Below, piece by piece: positions 1 through 7,765 of a stretch of 32,062 nt of DNA. The translations under genes and the position numbers were made by a program. Where the stretch lies: assembly GCA_964495705.1 (NCBI GenBank), contig CAZBWS010000018.1:1-32062 (forward strand), in the 5' to 3' direction. Source of the stretch: CAZBWS01 sp964495705. GTDB lineage: Bacteria; Pseudomonadota; Gammaproteobacteria; HTCC5015. Each line of letters starts with the position of its first letter. Within the stretch, counting starts at the first letter, position 1. The notes below the pieces were generated by a model. The model was not told where the DNA came from. It did no database searches and saw only the letters and a list, made by a program, of their open reading frames with translations.

Positions 1-348
1 TTTGCCGAGCGTCAACTAAAGGCCTTAAGTGAATCTAGCTGGCGCCAACGCACAGAAGTGTTAGTGAAATCGTGTTTAAGCCAGGGGGAAATAGATCGCC
101 AGTGGATTGCTGAGCAACTCAACGTATCCGCTAGGACTTTGCAACGCCGCCTAGCAGAAGAAAACCATCAGTTCCAAGATATAGTAGATGGACTCCGCAA
201 AGAACATGCCATTGATTACTTGGCTCAGCAAACGCTGAGCCAAGAAGATATTGCAGGATTGCTAGGCTACGCAGAGCCCAGCGCCTTCTATCGAGCATTC
301 AAACGCTGGACAGGGAAAACACCGAAGCAATACCTTCAAACACTGTAA
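1..348 (+). CDS. AraC-family transcriptional regulator, C-terminal part (5' end outside window)
   Basis: The reading frame is open from base 1 to the TAA at 346-348, so only the last 115 residues are present and the GTG at 58 is just an internal valine codon. The visible part is a complete AraC/XylS DNA-binding domain. Its first helix-turn-helix is around 'WIAEQLNVSARTLQRRL'. The second carries the family signature 'IAGLLGYAEPSAFYRAFKRW' followed by 'TGKTPKQYL'. Such proteins bind promoter DNA as activators; the effector-binding half lies upstream, so the ligand and targets cannot be inferred. The stop lies 2 bp from the stop of the convergent DUF962 gene, leaving no room for a separate terminator. 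Confidence 0.9.
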   Translation, partial: FAERQLKALSESSWRQRTEVLVKSCLSQGEIDRQWIAEQLNVSARTLQRRLAEENHQFQDIVDGLRKEHAIDYLAQQTLSQEDIAGLLGYAEPSAFYRAFKRWTGKTPKQYLQTL

Positions 349-350
349 GC

Positions 351-872
351 CTATATTTCAGCTTGCTCCCACTCTTTAATGCGTGCCTGCATGGCATTAA
401 ACATATCTTCCTTTACTCCCATAAACTTAAACAGCTCTACAACAATAAACAAGGGAGCCGCAATTTGTGACTGCACCGGGTGCTTCATCAATGCCGGCGC
501 CTTACCTTCAATAGCATGACCAATAAACTGAAATATATAACCACCAAAAAATGTAGCTGCACTAATTATCCACGCCTGACTCGTCGTCATCTGTTCGCCA
601 ATAATATTGGCTGCGGTTAAGATCAAGCCTGCGTATAGGAAAAAGAAAATCGCACAGGCTTTATCTAAAGAAAAATAGAAAGCGCCTAACGCTATATACA
701 ACAGTAGTGCTGCGTTGATATTAAGGCCAGCAATATCAGTGCCTAACCAGGTCAGGGGAATTAATGCGCCCAGCATAATAAAAGGTACGCCAATGATATG
801 CATCACTGCATTGATTGTATTTTGGTGATGCGAGCCATAACCTGCCAACATATTTAACCATTTTTGCTTCAT
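351..872 (-). CDS. Mpo1-like / DUF962 family membrane protein
   Basis: This 173-residue protein has about four hydrophobic segments. It carries the two conserved blocks of the DUF962 (YGL010w/Mpo1-like) family: an N-terminal 'YGSHHQNTINAVMHIIGVP' with H15, H16 and H25, and a C-terminal 'QFIGHAIEGKAPALM' with H119. In yeast, Mpo1 is an Fe(II)-dependent dioxygenase acting on 2-hydroxy fatty acids, and the conserved histidines are thought to bind the metal. Bacterial members are largely uncharacterised, so the reaction here is inferred from family only. The start is well supported by a GAGGAG ribosome-binding site (880-885) about 7 bases upstream. It is divergent from the HAD gene and convergent with the AraC gene. 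Confidence 0.85.
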   Translation of the reverse strand: MKQKWLNMLAGYGSHHQNTINAVMHIIGVPFIMLGALIPLTWLGTDIAGLNINAALLLYIALGAFYFSLDKACAIFFFLYAGLILTAANIIGEQMTTSQAWIISAATFFGGYIFQFIGHAIEGKAPALMKHPVQSQIAAPLFIVVELFKFMGVKEDMFNAMQARIKEWEQAEI

Positions 873-975
873 AAGCTATCTCCTCTATTTAGTCTGCATA
901 GAATAAAGGCCAAGAAAAACTTAAACAGTGCCCACAGAAGACACGAACACTGTCCTCTAAAACCAGAGATACTGC

Positions 976-1004
976 TTACCTGACGCGAGATAAGCTTTTA
1001 TACT
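976..1004 (+). promoter_or_regulatory. candidate sigma70-type promoter, possibly giving a leaderless mRNA
   Basis: A TATACT box at 999-1004 (5 of 6 to consensus) is preceded at 17-base spacing by TTACCT (976-981, 3 of 6). A start about 7 bases after the -10 box falls on or next to the ATG at 1011. No purine-rich ribosome-binding site precedes that ATG. This is pattern reading only; the -35 match is weak. Confidence 0.35.
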
Positions 1005-1010
1005 AATGAT

Positions 1011-1880
1011 ATGCCTAATAAATTTATTCAAGATACCATCGCCATTGTCTATGACTTTGACGGCACACTAACACCTAAGCCAATGCAGGATTACGCTATT
1101 TTACCCAAGCTGGGTATTGATGCGGATAGCTTCTGGGCCGAAGTAGGTCAGGAGGTACAGGAAACTGGCGCAGAGAACATGCTTGTCTATATGCGCAAAT
1201 TACTAGAAAAAGCTCAGGAGAAGCACGTCAATATCACTCGTGCCGATTATGCAGAGCTCGCCAGCCACATTAAATACTACGCCGGTGTTGAGCAATGGTT
1301 TGATTTGATCAATGACTATGTAGACAAACGCAGCCCTGACACTAAAGTAAAACACTATGTGGTTTCTGCGGGCATGAAAGAAATCTTGGAAGGCATCGAT
1401 ATTAAAGACAAGTTCTCAAATATTTACGCCTCTGAATATTACTTTGACTATCGCGGCATTGCGACTTTCCCCAAGCTTGTTATCACAGATACCAGTAAAA
1501 CCCAGTTCTTATTCCGCATTAATAAGGGTATAGAAAACCTCAGCCAGTCCATCAATGGGCATATGGGGGAAGACGAGCGACCCGTGCCATTTGAAAATAT
1601 TATCTATATTGGTGACGGTTTAACCGATGTGCCCAGTATGGCCATGACAAAAAAGGAAGGCGGCCACGCCATTGCTGTTTATAAAGATAAAAACGAGCGT
1701 CAACGCAATACTTGTCAAGATCTACTAGGTGCTGGACGTGTCGACTTTATTGCCAAAGCGGACTATAGGAAAGACCAAGAGCTACATCAACGTACCTTGC
1801 TATTGCTAAACTCCATTATCAGTGGAATCGAATACAAGCGCGAATTGTTTAAGTGTAAGACACAGAACCGACTTATATAG
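1011..1880 (+). CDS. HAD-superfamily hydrolase (phosphoserine-phosphatase-like phosphatase)
   Basis: This 289-residue cytoplasmic protein carries the HAD phosphatase motifs in order. Motif I is 'YDFDGTLT', with nucleophile D15 and acid/base D17. Motif II is the serine of 'VVSAG' (S119). Motif IV is 'GDGLTD' (D202, D206), which binds Mg2+. The helical cap between motifs I and II (about residues 25-110) and the 'DFDGTLTPK' opening resemble the PSP-like (HAD type I, PF12710) branch. The substrate cannot be deduced. The ATG at 1011 has no visible Shine-Dalgarno but follows a candidate -10 box closely. The stop lies before the scaffold gap at 1993, so the gene is not damaged by it. It is convergent with the small gene ending at 1887. 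Confidence 0.88.
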   Translation: MPNKFIQDTIAIVYDFDGTLTPKPMQDYAILPKLGIDADSFWAEVGQEVQETGAENMLVYMRKLLEKAQEKHVNITRADYAELASHIKYYAGVEQWFDLINDYVDKRSPDTKVKHYVVSAGMKEILEGIDIKDKFSNIYASEYYFDYRGIATFPKLVITDTSKTQFLFRINKGIENLSQSINGHMGEDERPVPFENIIYIGDGLTDVPSMAMTKKEGGHAIAVYKDKNERQRNTCQDLLGAGRVDFIAKADYRKDQELHQRTLLLLNSIISGIEYKRELFKCKTQNRLI

Positions 1881-1886
1881 CAGCTA

Positions 1887-2221
1887 CTATCGAGAAATGG
1901 CCTCGCGTATTGTATTTTCGGCACAAAGTCGTTCATATAGCTGGTCAATCATCTGCTGTGTAATGGGCTTCTCTATGCCATTTTCATCGAGCNNNNNNNN
2001 NNNNNNNNNNNNNNNNNNNNNNNNNNNNNNNNNNNNNNNNNNNNNNNNNNNNNNNNNNNNNNNNNNNNNNNNNNNNNNNNNNNNNNNNNNNNTAGCTGGT
2101 CAATCATCTGCTGTGTAATGGGCTTCTCTATGCCATTTTCATCGAGCACTGCCGCATAGTACAAATCATAGCCACGCTGCCCTGCAATAGCACTAAATTC
2201 TTGTTTGCTTTCAAACTGCAT
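1887..2221 (-). CDS. 59-residue conserved-looking small protein, interrupted by a false assembly gap
   Basis: The 5' part runs from ATG at 2221 to the gap edge (2093) and reads MQFESKQEFSAIAGQ... up to ...QQMIDQL. The 3' part lies left of the gap and reads ...DQLYERLCAENTIREAISR, ending at TAG 1887-1889. If the 100 Ns and one of the two identical 55-bp flanks are removed, exactly 180 bases remain: 60 codons including the stop, in one uninterrupted frame. A GAGGG-type ribosome-binding site precedes 2221. The product is small, charged and probably helical at its C-terminus, with no signal peptide. I do not recognise the family. It converges on the HAD gene (stops 6 bases apart). As deposited, an automatic caller would miss it or give an X-containing fragment. 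Confidence 0.6.
1938..1992. repeat. 55-bp direct repeat, left copy flanking the N gap
   Basis: Bases 1938-1992 are identical to 2093-2147 and abut the run of Ns on each side. A perfect repeat ending exactly at the gap is what unmerged overlapping contig ends give, so it is probably not a biological duplication. Confidence 0.95.
1993..2092. other. assembly gap of exactly 100 N
   Basis: There are exactly 100 undetermined bases, the conventional length for a scaffold gap of unknown size. The flanking 55-bp identity suggests the true gap size is minus 55, so no sequence is missing. Confidence 0.97.
2093..2147. repeat. 55-bp direct repeat, right copy flanking the N gap
   Basis: This is a perfect copy of 1938-1992. 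It encodes part of the 59-residue small protein on the minus strand (residues around 'DENGIEKPITQQMIDQL'). Collapsing the two copies restores that frame. Confidence 0.95.
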
Positions 2222-2413
2222 GCTGAAGACCCTCTTAAAGTAGAGGCATGATTGTGCCTTAAGAATATGACAACCTAGTAACAGCATTGAAAATATACGC
2301 GATAAGCTAAGCCCTACCACTTATCGGAGCGCTCATACCATTAACCCCAGCATAATTTGATCAGCTCTTGTGACCTAGACAGGTGACACGCATACTCAAG
2401 TCTGGGAGCGCCT

Positions 2414-3583
2414 GTGTACATCATCAATATTACAAAATTACTTATTAGCAAAGTCGGCGACGTCTTTGAGCTCAGTTATGTCGAAAAGGCGCAGTTTCTC
2501 TACTTCAGCTCTGCCATCGTATCCCTATATGTTGTTGCATTACTCCTTTTAGTTGAAGTGCTAGGCCTTCTGCCACAACACGATCTCGCCGCAGGTGGAT
2601 CAATACAGCTTATGTTACTTGCCAGCCTGCATTGCTGCATTATGTTATGCCTTGGCTTGCTGGGCTTTCCTCTGCGCAAAAAACACAAAGATTTATCCTG
2701 GTATGTACACACGGTTATCCAACTATATGGTCTAGCTAATATAGTGATTCTCTACTATTTAGGTATTTTTTCACTAGGCGCTGGCGTAGCACTGGCCGGA
2801 GGGCCTATTGCTGGGGTGCTACTATTCCCTAGGCGAACAATCTTTATTGCCCTTGCTATTGGGCTCAGCATTATGGCGGTGATTTTTTATTTCACGGTCA
2901 TAGGCTATATACCCTATGCGCCCATCATTAGTGAACCCGGTACGGAGCACACCAATTTTGCTTGGCTGCTGGTTGTATCTGGCTTAGTAATACCCCATCT
3001 AATCATGCTGGTATCAACCTCTGTTGCCTCTATCAACCGATGGCAGGAACGCGAAGAAAAAGTGCGCTACCTATCGAGCACCGATGTACTCACCGGAGTT
3101 GCCAATCGCCGTCACCTGATGGAACAATTTGAAGTGGAGCTGGGCCGCTCACGCAGAGACAAGACCGCACTATCCGTCATTATGGTCGACCTTGATCACT
3201 TCAAATCAGTCAACGATAATCATGGGCACCAGGCTGGAGACGTCGCGCTACAAGCCTCCGCAAAAATTTTAAAAGAAGCCATCCGCAGCACTGACCTACT
3301 TGGACGTTACGGCGGAGAAGAGTTTTTCATCGTATTACCCGGTGCAGACCTAAATGCAGCACTGCGTACGGCAGAGAGATGCCGTAGTAATATAGAAGCA
3401 GCCGATATGCAAGCGGAAGAAATAACCTTAAAATTGACCGCCAGTTTTGGGCTTGCAACAATCACTAGCGACAACATTAACGCCCCCCAATCAAAGCTAG
3501 ACAATTTATTGAAAGAGGCGGATGCCGCCCTATATAAGGCTAAGGACCAAGGCCGCAACCAAGTCATCAGTATCGTCATTTAA
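2414..3583 (+). CDS. membrane-anchored diguanylate cyclase (GGDEF domain)
   Basis: This 389-residue protein makes cyclic di-GMP from two GTP. Residues 1 to about 205 contain five or six hydrophobic segments resembling a MASE-type membrane sensor. A linker follows ('WQEREEKVRYLSSTDVLTGVANRR'), then a full GGDEF domain (about 222-389). The active-site signature is GGEEF at residues 300-304. An RxxD inhibitory site (RSTD, 291-294) sits the canonical five residues before it, so both catalysis and product inhibition look intact. No EAL domain is present. The start is GTG at 2414, with GGGAG (2404-2408) five bases upstream. The gene stands alone; the 192 bases before it (2222-2413) show no other gene. 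The input signal is unknown. Confidence 0.93.
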   Translation: MYIINITKLLISKVGDVFELSYVEKAQFLYFSSAIVSLYVVALLLLVEVLGLLPQHDLAAGGSIQLMLLASLHCCIMLCLGLLGFPLRKKHKDLSWYVHTVIQLYGLANIVILYYLGIFSLGAGVALAGGPIAGVLLFPRRTIFIALAIGLSIMAVIFYFTVIGYIPYAPIISEPGTEHTNFAWLLVVSGLVIPHLIMLVSTSVASINRWQEREEKVRYLSSTDVLTGVANRRHLMEQFEVELGRSRRDKTALSVIMVDLDHFKSVNDNHGHQAGDVALQASAKILKEAIRSTDLLGRYGGEEFFIVLPGADLNAALRTAERCRSNIEAADMQAEEITLKLTASFGLATITSDNINAPQSKLDNLLKEADAALYKAKDQGRNQVISIVI

Positions 3584-3629
3584 AACGCTGGCTTCAATGG
3601 TCTGTAACAGTAGATAAGTTACTGAGTAG

Positions 3630-4643
3630 CTATTCAGCCTTCTCTGCACATTCAAAGTGACGTGGGTCGCGCTTACAGCGAATTTTTCGCATTAGCTTCA
3701 ACATATTTCCGTCGTATACCCCCTCTTCTCTGAGCTTCAAGCGCGCTTGGCGCATCATTTCATTCATTGCACCCTGTTCACGCAACAAGGGTTCTACCCA
3801 GTGTTCATCTGGAATACGCTTCTCTGTTAAGTGTACATATTGCATGGCATAGGCCATTTTGCTATATGCCGCCTGGCGCGCTTTAGCCGCAAAATCGGCA
3901 GGGAAGCGGGAGTGGCGGATCACCATTTGAATGGTCAGCTGTATCAAAGGGTGACGAATAATTCCTCCCTTTGGCTTAAGCCCCTTATATAGCTCAAATG
4001 GCTCATAGGCCACCGCGGGTGAAAACGTGATATCAACCACACCATTATTAAATTTGCCTGCAAAGGTGGTTGTATTCACCATAACGGGGTTAGCCCCCAT
4101 GCTGCGAATCATTTCATAGGAGACACTATCACCCTCAAAAACACTCACCTTCTTACCCTGGAAATTATCTTGTAAACCCTCTTCAACCCACTTTCTATCA
4201 CGCACAAAGGTATATACATTGCCAACAGGCATGACCGCCGCCACCTCGTAATCTCCCTGTCGCATATACTTGGCTAACTCGGGTCGGCTCAACGCATCAA
4301 ACAAGGCTTTCACATCGACATATTCTGGTAGCGCGCCAACGGCTTCTGCGGTTGACGTGAATTTATTGAAGGCACGCATTTTCATACCGGTTACCGCAAT
4401 AGCATCACACTTTCCCGCCTTAAAGCTATCAATGATGACACCCTCGTTATCGTAGGCCTTGAGCTCTAAATCTACCCCCCAGCCCAAGGCTTGCACACGA
4501 AAATCTTTCAACAAGGCGTACATGTCTCCCCCCTTACCTACAGGATCAAATAGACACATAGTATTTTTAGATACGTCATCAGCTTGAGCAAAGCCTGTGA
4601 ATGCCAGTGCCAATAAGGCGAAACTATTTTTCAACAAGTTCAT
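3630..4643 (-). CDS. periplasmic putative solute-binding protein (DUF6091-like)
   Basis: This 337-residue protein has a Sec signal peptide ('MNLLKNSFALLALAFTGFAQA', cleavage before DD). The mature part looks like a two-lobed binding protein: 'CLFDPVGKGGDMYALLKDF', then 'FKAGKCDAIAVTGMKMRAF', and 'VSVFEGDSVSYEMIRSMGANPV' in the second lobe, reminiscent of TRAP/DctP-type receptors. From memory I place it in the uncharacterised 'putative solute-binding protein' group (DUF6091); a profile search should confirm. No transporter subunits are adjacent. It lies 26 bases after the response regulator and is probably co-transcribed with it and the kinase, suggesting a sensory rather than transport role. 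AGAGA about 7 bases upstream serves as ribosome-binding site. Confidence 0.75.
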   Translation of the reverse strand: MNLLKNSFALLALAFTGFAQADDVSKNTMCLFDPVGKGGDMYALLKDFRVQALGWGVDLELKAYDNEGVIIDSFKAGKCDAIAVTGMKMRAFNKFTSTAEAVGALPEYVDVKALFDALSRPELAKYMRQGDYEVAAVMPVGNVYTFVRDRKWVEEGLQDNFQGKKVSVFEGDSVSYEMIRSMGANPVMVNTTTFAGKFNNGVVDITFSPAVAYEPFELYKGLKPKGGIIRHPLIQLTIQMVIRHSRFPADFAAKARQAAYSKMAYAMQYVHLTEKRIPDEHWVEPLLREQGAMNEMMRQARLKLREEGVYDGNMLKLMRKIRCKRDPRHFECAEKAE

Positions 4644-4669
4644 AATATTCTCTATCGTTAAATAACTAA

Positions 4670-5308
4670 CTACAACCAGCCTTCTTCTTTAACTTTAATC
4701 ACCGCCTGCGTACGGTCGCGCACATCTAGCTTTAATAAAATGCTAGATACATAATTTTTTACCGTACCCATTTTCAGGTCTAACTGAGCAGCAATTTCTT
4801 TATTACTCGCACCTGCAACAACTAACTCTACAATGCTTAATTCGCGCTGAGTCAGTTCATACATTTCCTCAAAACTAGCATGCGTGTTATTTTCATTTGA
4901 CGAGGGCAGCTCATCCGCATTGATACGACTATCAAAAACAGACTGGCCACTAACCACCAACTCAATGCTGGAAATCAAGTTATCTAGGCTAACATCTTTT
5001 AACAAGTAACCTTTAGCGCCAAGCTGTATGGCATGCTGCAAACTTTCTCTATCTTCAAACGTTGTCAGCATTAACACAGGCACAACGCTGCCCTTGGCAT
5101 TAAGTTTACGCAGTACATCTAGACCACTCATTCCGGGCATGCGCACATCCATAAGCACAATATCCGGGGATAATTGCCCAATTAGATATAGCGCTCCATC
5201 ACCATCACCTGCGTCACCAACAACCTCCACCTTATCTGACATCGACAATAGATTACTAATGCCATGACGAACCAAGGCTTGGTCATCAACAATTATGATA
5301 CGAATCAT
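4670..5308 (-). CDS. NarL/FixJ-type response regulator
   Basis: This 212-residue protein has an N-terminal receiver domain (1 to about 120). All key residues are present: acidic pair D8/D9, phosphoacceptor D54 in 'DIVLMDVRMPG', T82 and K104. A C-terminal LuxR-type helix-turn-helix follows (about 148-210; 'LTQRELSIVELVVAGASNKE' then 'GTVKNYVSSILLKLDV'). It should be phosphorylated by the kinase encoded immediately upstream and then bind promoters, possibly including that of its own operon. Its ATG overlaps the kinase stop in an ATGA arrangement (5305-5308), which implies translational coupling. The binding-protein gene follows 26 bases downstream. Confidence 0.94.
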   Translation of the reverse strand: MIRIIIVDDQALVRHGISNLLSMSDKVEVVGDAGDGDGALYLIGQLSPDIVLMDVRMPGMSGLDVLRKLNAKGSVVPVLMLTTFEDRESLQHAIQLGAKGYLLKDVSLDNLISSIELVVSGQSVFDSRINADELPSSNENNTHASFEEMYELTQRELSIVELVVAGASNKEIAAQLDLKMGTVKNYVSSILLKLDVRDRTQAVIKVKEEGWL

Positions 5309-6555
5309 AGCTCGCCCCCATTCAATGGAATATCGATAGCCAGCTTAAAACCACCCTCACCCTGACTTGATAGCTTTAAATTTCCACCTAAGGCCTCAAC
5401 ACGCTCCTGCATTCCCTGTAGTCCATTGCCTATATCAAATTCTTCACAGCCCTGCCCGTCGTCAATAGTCGTCATAAACAAGCGGTCATTTTGCGAGTGG
5501 AGCTGTATAAAAAGACAGGAAGCATTGGAGTGCTTGAGAGTGTTAGTCAGCATTTCTTGAGCCGAGCGCAGAACAACTTCAGCTATACCTGCATCGCGGA
5601 TAATTAAACTATCTTCGAGATCTAACTCAACATTTAAGCTAGGCGCGTGACTCACTAGCTCTGATAAAATCTCCTCCACTGGCATCGCCACATCCATGCG
5701 ATATTCTGTAACAGCCATACGAACCTTAGACAACAATTCCTTCGCAATAGATTGTACTGCCAAGATGTCTTCTTGAGTCTGGCCCTCTGTTTTATAAGCC
5801 AACATTTCCAAGTTCAGGCTCAAAGCGGTTACATGATGACCAACAAGGTCATGAATATTTCGCGCTATACGCAAACGTTCATTCTGCTTTGACGCTTCAG
5901 TTAACAACTTCTGCGTTGCGCTTAGCTCGTCATTACGGCGCATCAAGTCATCTTTGGCATATCGTTCACTAATAAAGCTTCGCGTCATCACCATTAGTAC
6001 AATCTGTTGTATGCAGATATAGGCAACACTCATGGGCTCAAGGTCGGGATAAAATAAAGAGGCAAATATTGTTGCTGCAAGCGCGACTAGTATGCCAATA
6101 GCTATACTGAATATTTGCACCATTGCCGATAAAGTAATAAATGGCAATAACATGTGTGATGCATCGACTTCCGCACTATTCACTACCGCCGCCATCAATA
6201 TGGACAAGCCATACAAGACAAATATACTCGGGGCCACCAACCAATGTTTATACATCTTGCCATAGGGGTAACGATAAATATCTAAATAGCTTGCCCCTTG
6301 CACAAAGGCAGTCAGGCTAAATAACACATAAAATACTCCCCATAAACTCCAGGTCCAGATGACTTCTTGTGTCGTCACCGCAGCAAACTCGGCAAACCAG
6401 TATAATTCGTAAAAAACGATCAAGAATATTACTTGCGCAGACAGATAAAACAACACAATACGTATCAGATTTCGTCCATGCTCTCTGTCATGCACAAAAG
6501 GCAAACGAGTTAATGCATGGGCAAAAAAATTACTGATAGGGTGATAGCTATTCAT
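5305..6555 (-). CDS. DesK/NarX-type membrane sensor histidine kinase (HisKA_3)
   Basis: This 416-residue protein starts with five or six transmembrane helices (about residues 28-190) and almost no periplasmic loop, so the signal is probably sensed in the membrane or through a partner. A coiled linker follows, then the HisKA_3 dimerisation helix with phosphoacceptor H235 in 'IARNIHDLVGHHVTALSLN'. The C-terminus is an HATPase_c domain with N-box 'EMLTNTLKHSNA', G1 'DDGQG' and G2 'GNGLQGM'. It would phosphorylate the regulator overlapping its 3' end by four bases. GAGTG precedes the ATG by about 6 bases. It is divergent from the secreted protein gene at 6689, and the shared 133-bp region holds palindromes. 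Confidence 0.93.
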   Translation of the reverse strand: MNSYHPISNFFAHALTRLPFVHDREHGRNLIRIVLFYLSAQVIFLIVFYELYWFAEFAAVTTQEVIWTWSLWGVFYVLFSLTAFVQGASYLDIYRYPYGKMYKHWLVAPSIFVLYGLSILMAAVVNSAEVDASHMLLPFITLSAMVQIFSIAIGILVALAATIFASLFYPDLEPMSVAYICIQQIVLMVMTRSFISERYAKDDLMRRNDELSATQKLLTEASKQNERLRIARNIHDLVGHHVTALSLNLEMLAYKTEGQTQEDILAVQSIAKELLSKVRMAVTEYRMDVAMPVEEILSELVSHAPSLNVELDLEDSLIIRDAGIAEVVLRSAQEMLTNTLKHSNASCLFIQLHSQNDRLFMTTIDDGQGCEEFDIGNGLQGMQERVEALGGNLKLSSQGEGGFKLAIDIPLNGGEL

Positions 6556-6611
6556 ATTTCACTCATTGGAACAGAAAATCTAACAACATCATATATTACT
6601 TAGGTCATACA

Positions 6612-6623
6612 AGTCATATGACT
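6612..6623. promoter_or_regulatory. 12-bp perfect palindrome AGTCATATGACT in divergent promoter region
   Basis: AGTCATATGACT is its own reverse complement and lies 57 bases upstream of the histidine kinase ATG. A related GTCATA half-motif occurs just to its left at 6604-6609. The position and symmetry fit an operator for a dimeric regulator such as the NarL-type protein of the operon, but no direct evidence exists. Confidence 0.35.
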
Positions 6624-6635
6624 GCTGGCACTTAT

Positions 6636-6654
6636 ACCTAGCTAATCTCTAGGT
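6636..6654. promoter_or_regulatory. inverted repeat ACCTAG-N7-CTAGGT
   Basis: Perfect 6-base arms at 6636-6641 and 6649-6654 flank a 7-base spacer, 34 bases before the likely start of the secreted protein gene. A second near-symmetric GTTAA-A-TTAAC follows directly (6653-6663). It may be an operator or a 5'-leader hairpin. Confidence 0.3.
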
Positions 6655-6688
6655 TAAATTAACTAGCTATATATTGTTATTGTTGTCT

Positions 6689-7696
6689 ATGTACAAACTA
6701 CCCTCTACTTTTCTGCTATTCATTGGCCTGCTGCTATCTAGCGCGGCTCAAGCCAGCGTGGGCGTAGCGCAGCTTCAAAACAGAGTGGAAGGCTTACGAT
6801 ATTTCTATGCAGATGGCGAGCTAAAATCACAGTGGCATAAACTGCACGCAGATGACGCCATCGAGTACCCCAGCGCAGAAAATATTCAAGCACTACTACA
6901 CCCCTATATGGAGACAGAACTCAAGCAAGAAGTATTGCCTGTCGATTTTGATGGTGACTACAGCTCTCTTGCCCTGGCAACGCAACAAGCTTGGCGCTTA
7001 TTCCATGCGGGGCAGTACAAAGACGCCTACGCCTTAGCAGATACCTTAGGACTCGCAGGCTTGCTACCTAAATTGCGCAGCCTTGCCATTAATCATCATT
7101 ATTTTGTCACCTCACGCAAGGAAAGGCAGGTAACTTTTGCAGCCCTTATACGAGAAATAGAACGCGCACAAACAACATACAAACTGGAGAGCGCACCCAT
7201 TTATTTACTAAAGGCATTTGCTATTGGTCGCTATGGACAAGAGATCAACCCTGTCTCGGCATTTGCAAAGGGCTTAGGAGGCAAGCTCAAACGCAATATT
7301 TATAAGGCTGCAGAACTAGCCCCCAATAATACCGAAGCCATTATGTTCAAGGCCGTTTTCGACGCAGAGGCCATTAACTATGCAGGCTCTATCACTGGAA
7401 AGCTGCTGTATGGCGCCAGCAAAAAGAGAGCTAGAGCCTATTTTAAACGCGCAATGTCTGCGGCCCCAGACAGCACTGCCCTGCTGCTAGAATATGGTAA
7501 GGCCTGCCTGTATATATGCCCCCGCAAAGAACGAGGCAAAGCCTATCAAACACTGCAGCAACTATCTCAAATACCCGCCCTTGATTTAGGCGATGCGGAA
7601 AACAAAAAACAAGCACTAGACATTATCAATAAGCAATTGGCCAAACCCAGTCCCAAGACAACAAATGCTCAGTCTCAAAATAAACATACCGCTTAA
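6689..7696 (+). CDS. secreted/periplasmic TPR-like protein of unknown function
   Basis: The likely start is ATG 6689, giving 335 residues. An upstream in-frame TTG at 6674 would only add five hydrophobic residues before the signal peptide. Neither start has a clear ribosome-binding site. Residues 1-22 form a Sec signal peptide (MYKLPSTFLLFIGLLLSSAAQA). The mature protein is mostly helical, with tetratricopeptide-like patterns such as 'KAAELAPNNTEAIMFKAVFD' and 'RAMSAAPDSTALLLEYGKA' about 75 residues apart, so a protein-binding solenoid is likely. The C-terminal 20 residues are polar and disordered. I do not recognise a named family. It is divergent from the two-component operon and just upstream of the peroxidase. 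Confidence 0.75.
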   Translation: MYKLPSTFLLFIGLLLSSAAQASVGVAQLQNRVEGLRYFYADGELKSQWHKLHADDAIEYPSAENIQALLHPYMETELKQEVLPVDFDGDYSSLALATQQAWRLFHAGQYKDAYALADTLGLAGLLPKLRSLAINHHYFVTSRKERQVTFAALIREIERAQTTYKLESAPIYLLKAFAIGRYGQEINPVSAFAKGLGGKLKRNIYKAAELAPNNTEAIMFKAVFDAEAINYAGSITGKLLYGASKKRARAYFKRAMSAAPDSTALLLEYGKACLYICPRKERGKAYQTLQQLSQIPALDLGDAENKKQALDIINKQLAKPSPKTTNAQSQNKHTA

Positions 7697-7733
7697 CTAG
7701 AAAAACTATTTGTCTAAGAGAACATCTCCACGC

Positions 7734-7754
7734 TATCCTTAAGGGATATTTTTT
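7734..7754 (+). terminator. weak intrinsic terminator candidate
   Basis: TATCCT (7734-7739) pairs with GGGATA (7743-7748) over a 3-base loop, one pair being G-T, and is followed by six Ts. The stem is short and AT-rich. It also sits just in front of the peroxidase start, so it may equally act as a leader structure. Confidence 0.35.
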
Positions 7755-7765
7755 AGGTGCGTCCC

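Noticed and set aside
1822..2118. Plus-strand and minus-strand open frames that run through the run of Ns
   Set aside because: They contain about 33 undetermined residues and exist only because Ns do not encode stops. The real coding content is the small minus-strand gene obtained by collapsing the gap.
1938..2147. A biological 55-bp duplication or target-site duplication around an inserted element
   Set aside because: Repeat copies end exactly at the gap on both sides and collapsing them restores a clean reading frame, so overlapping contig ends explain the pattern better.
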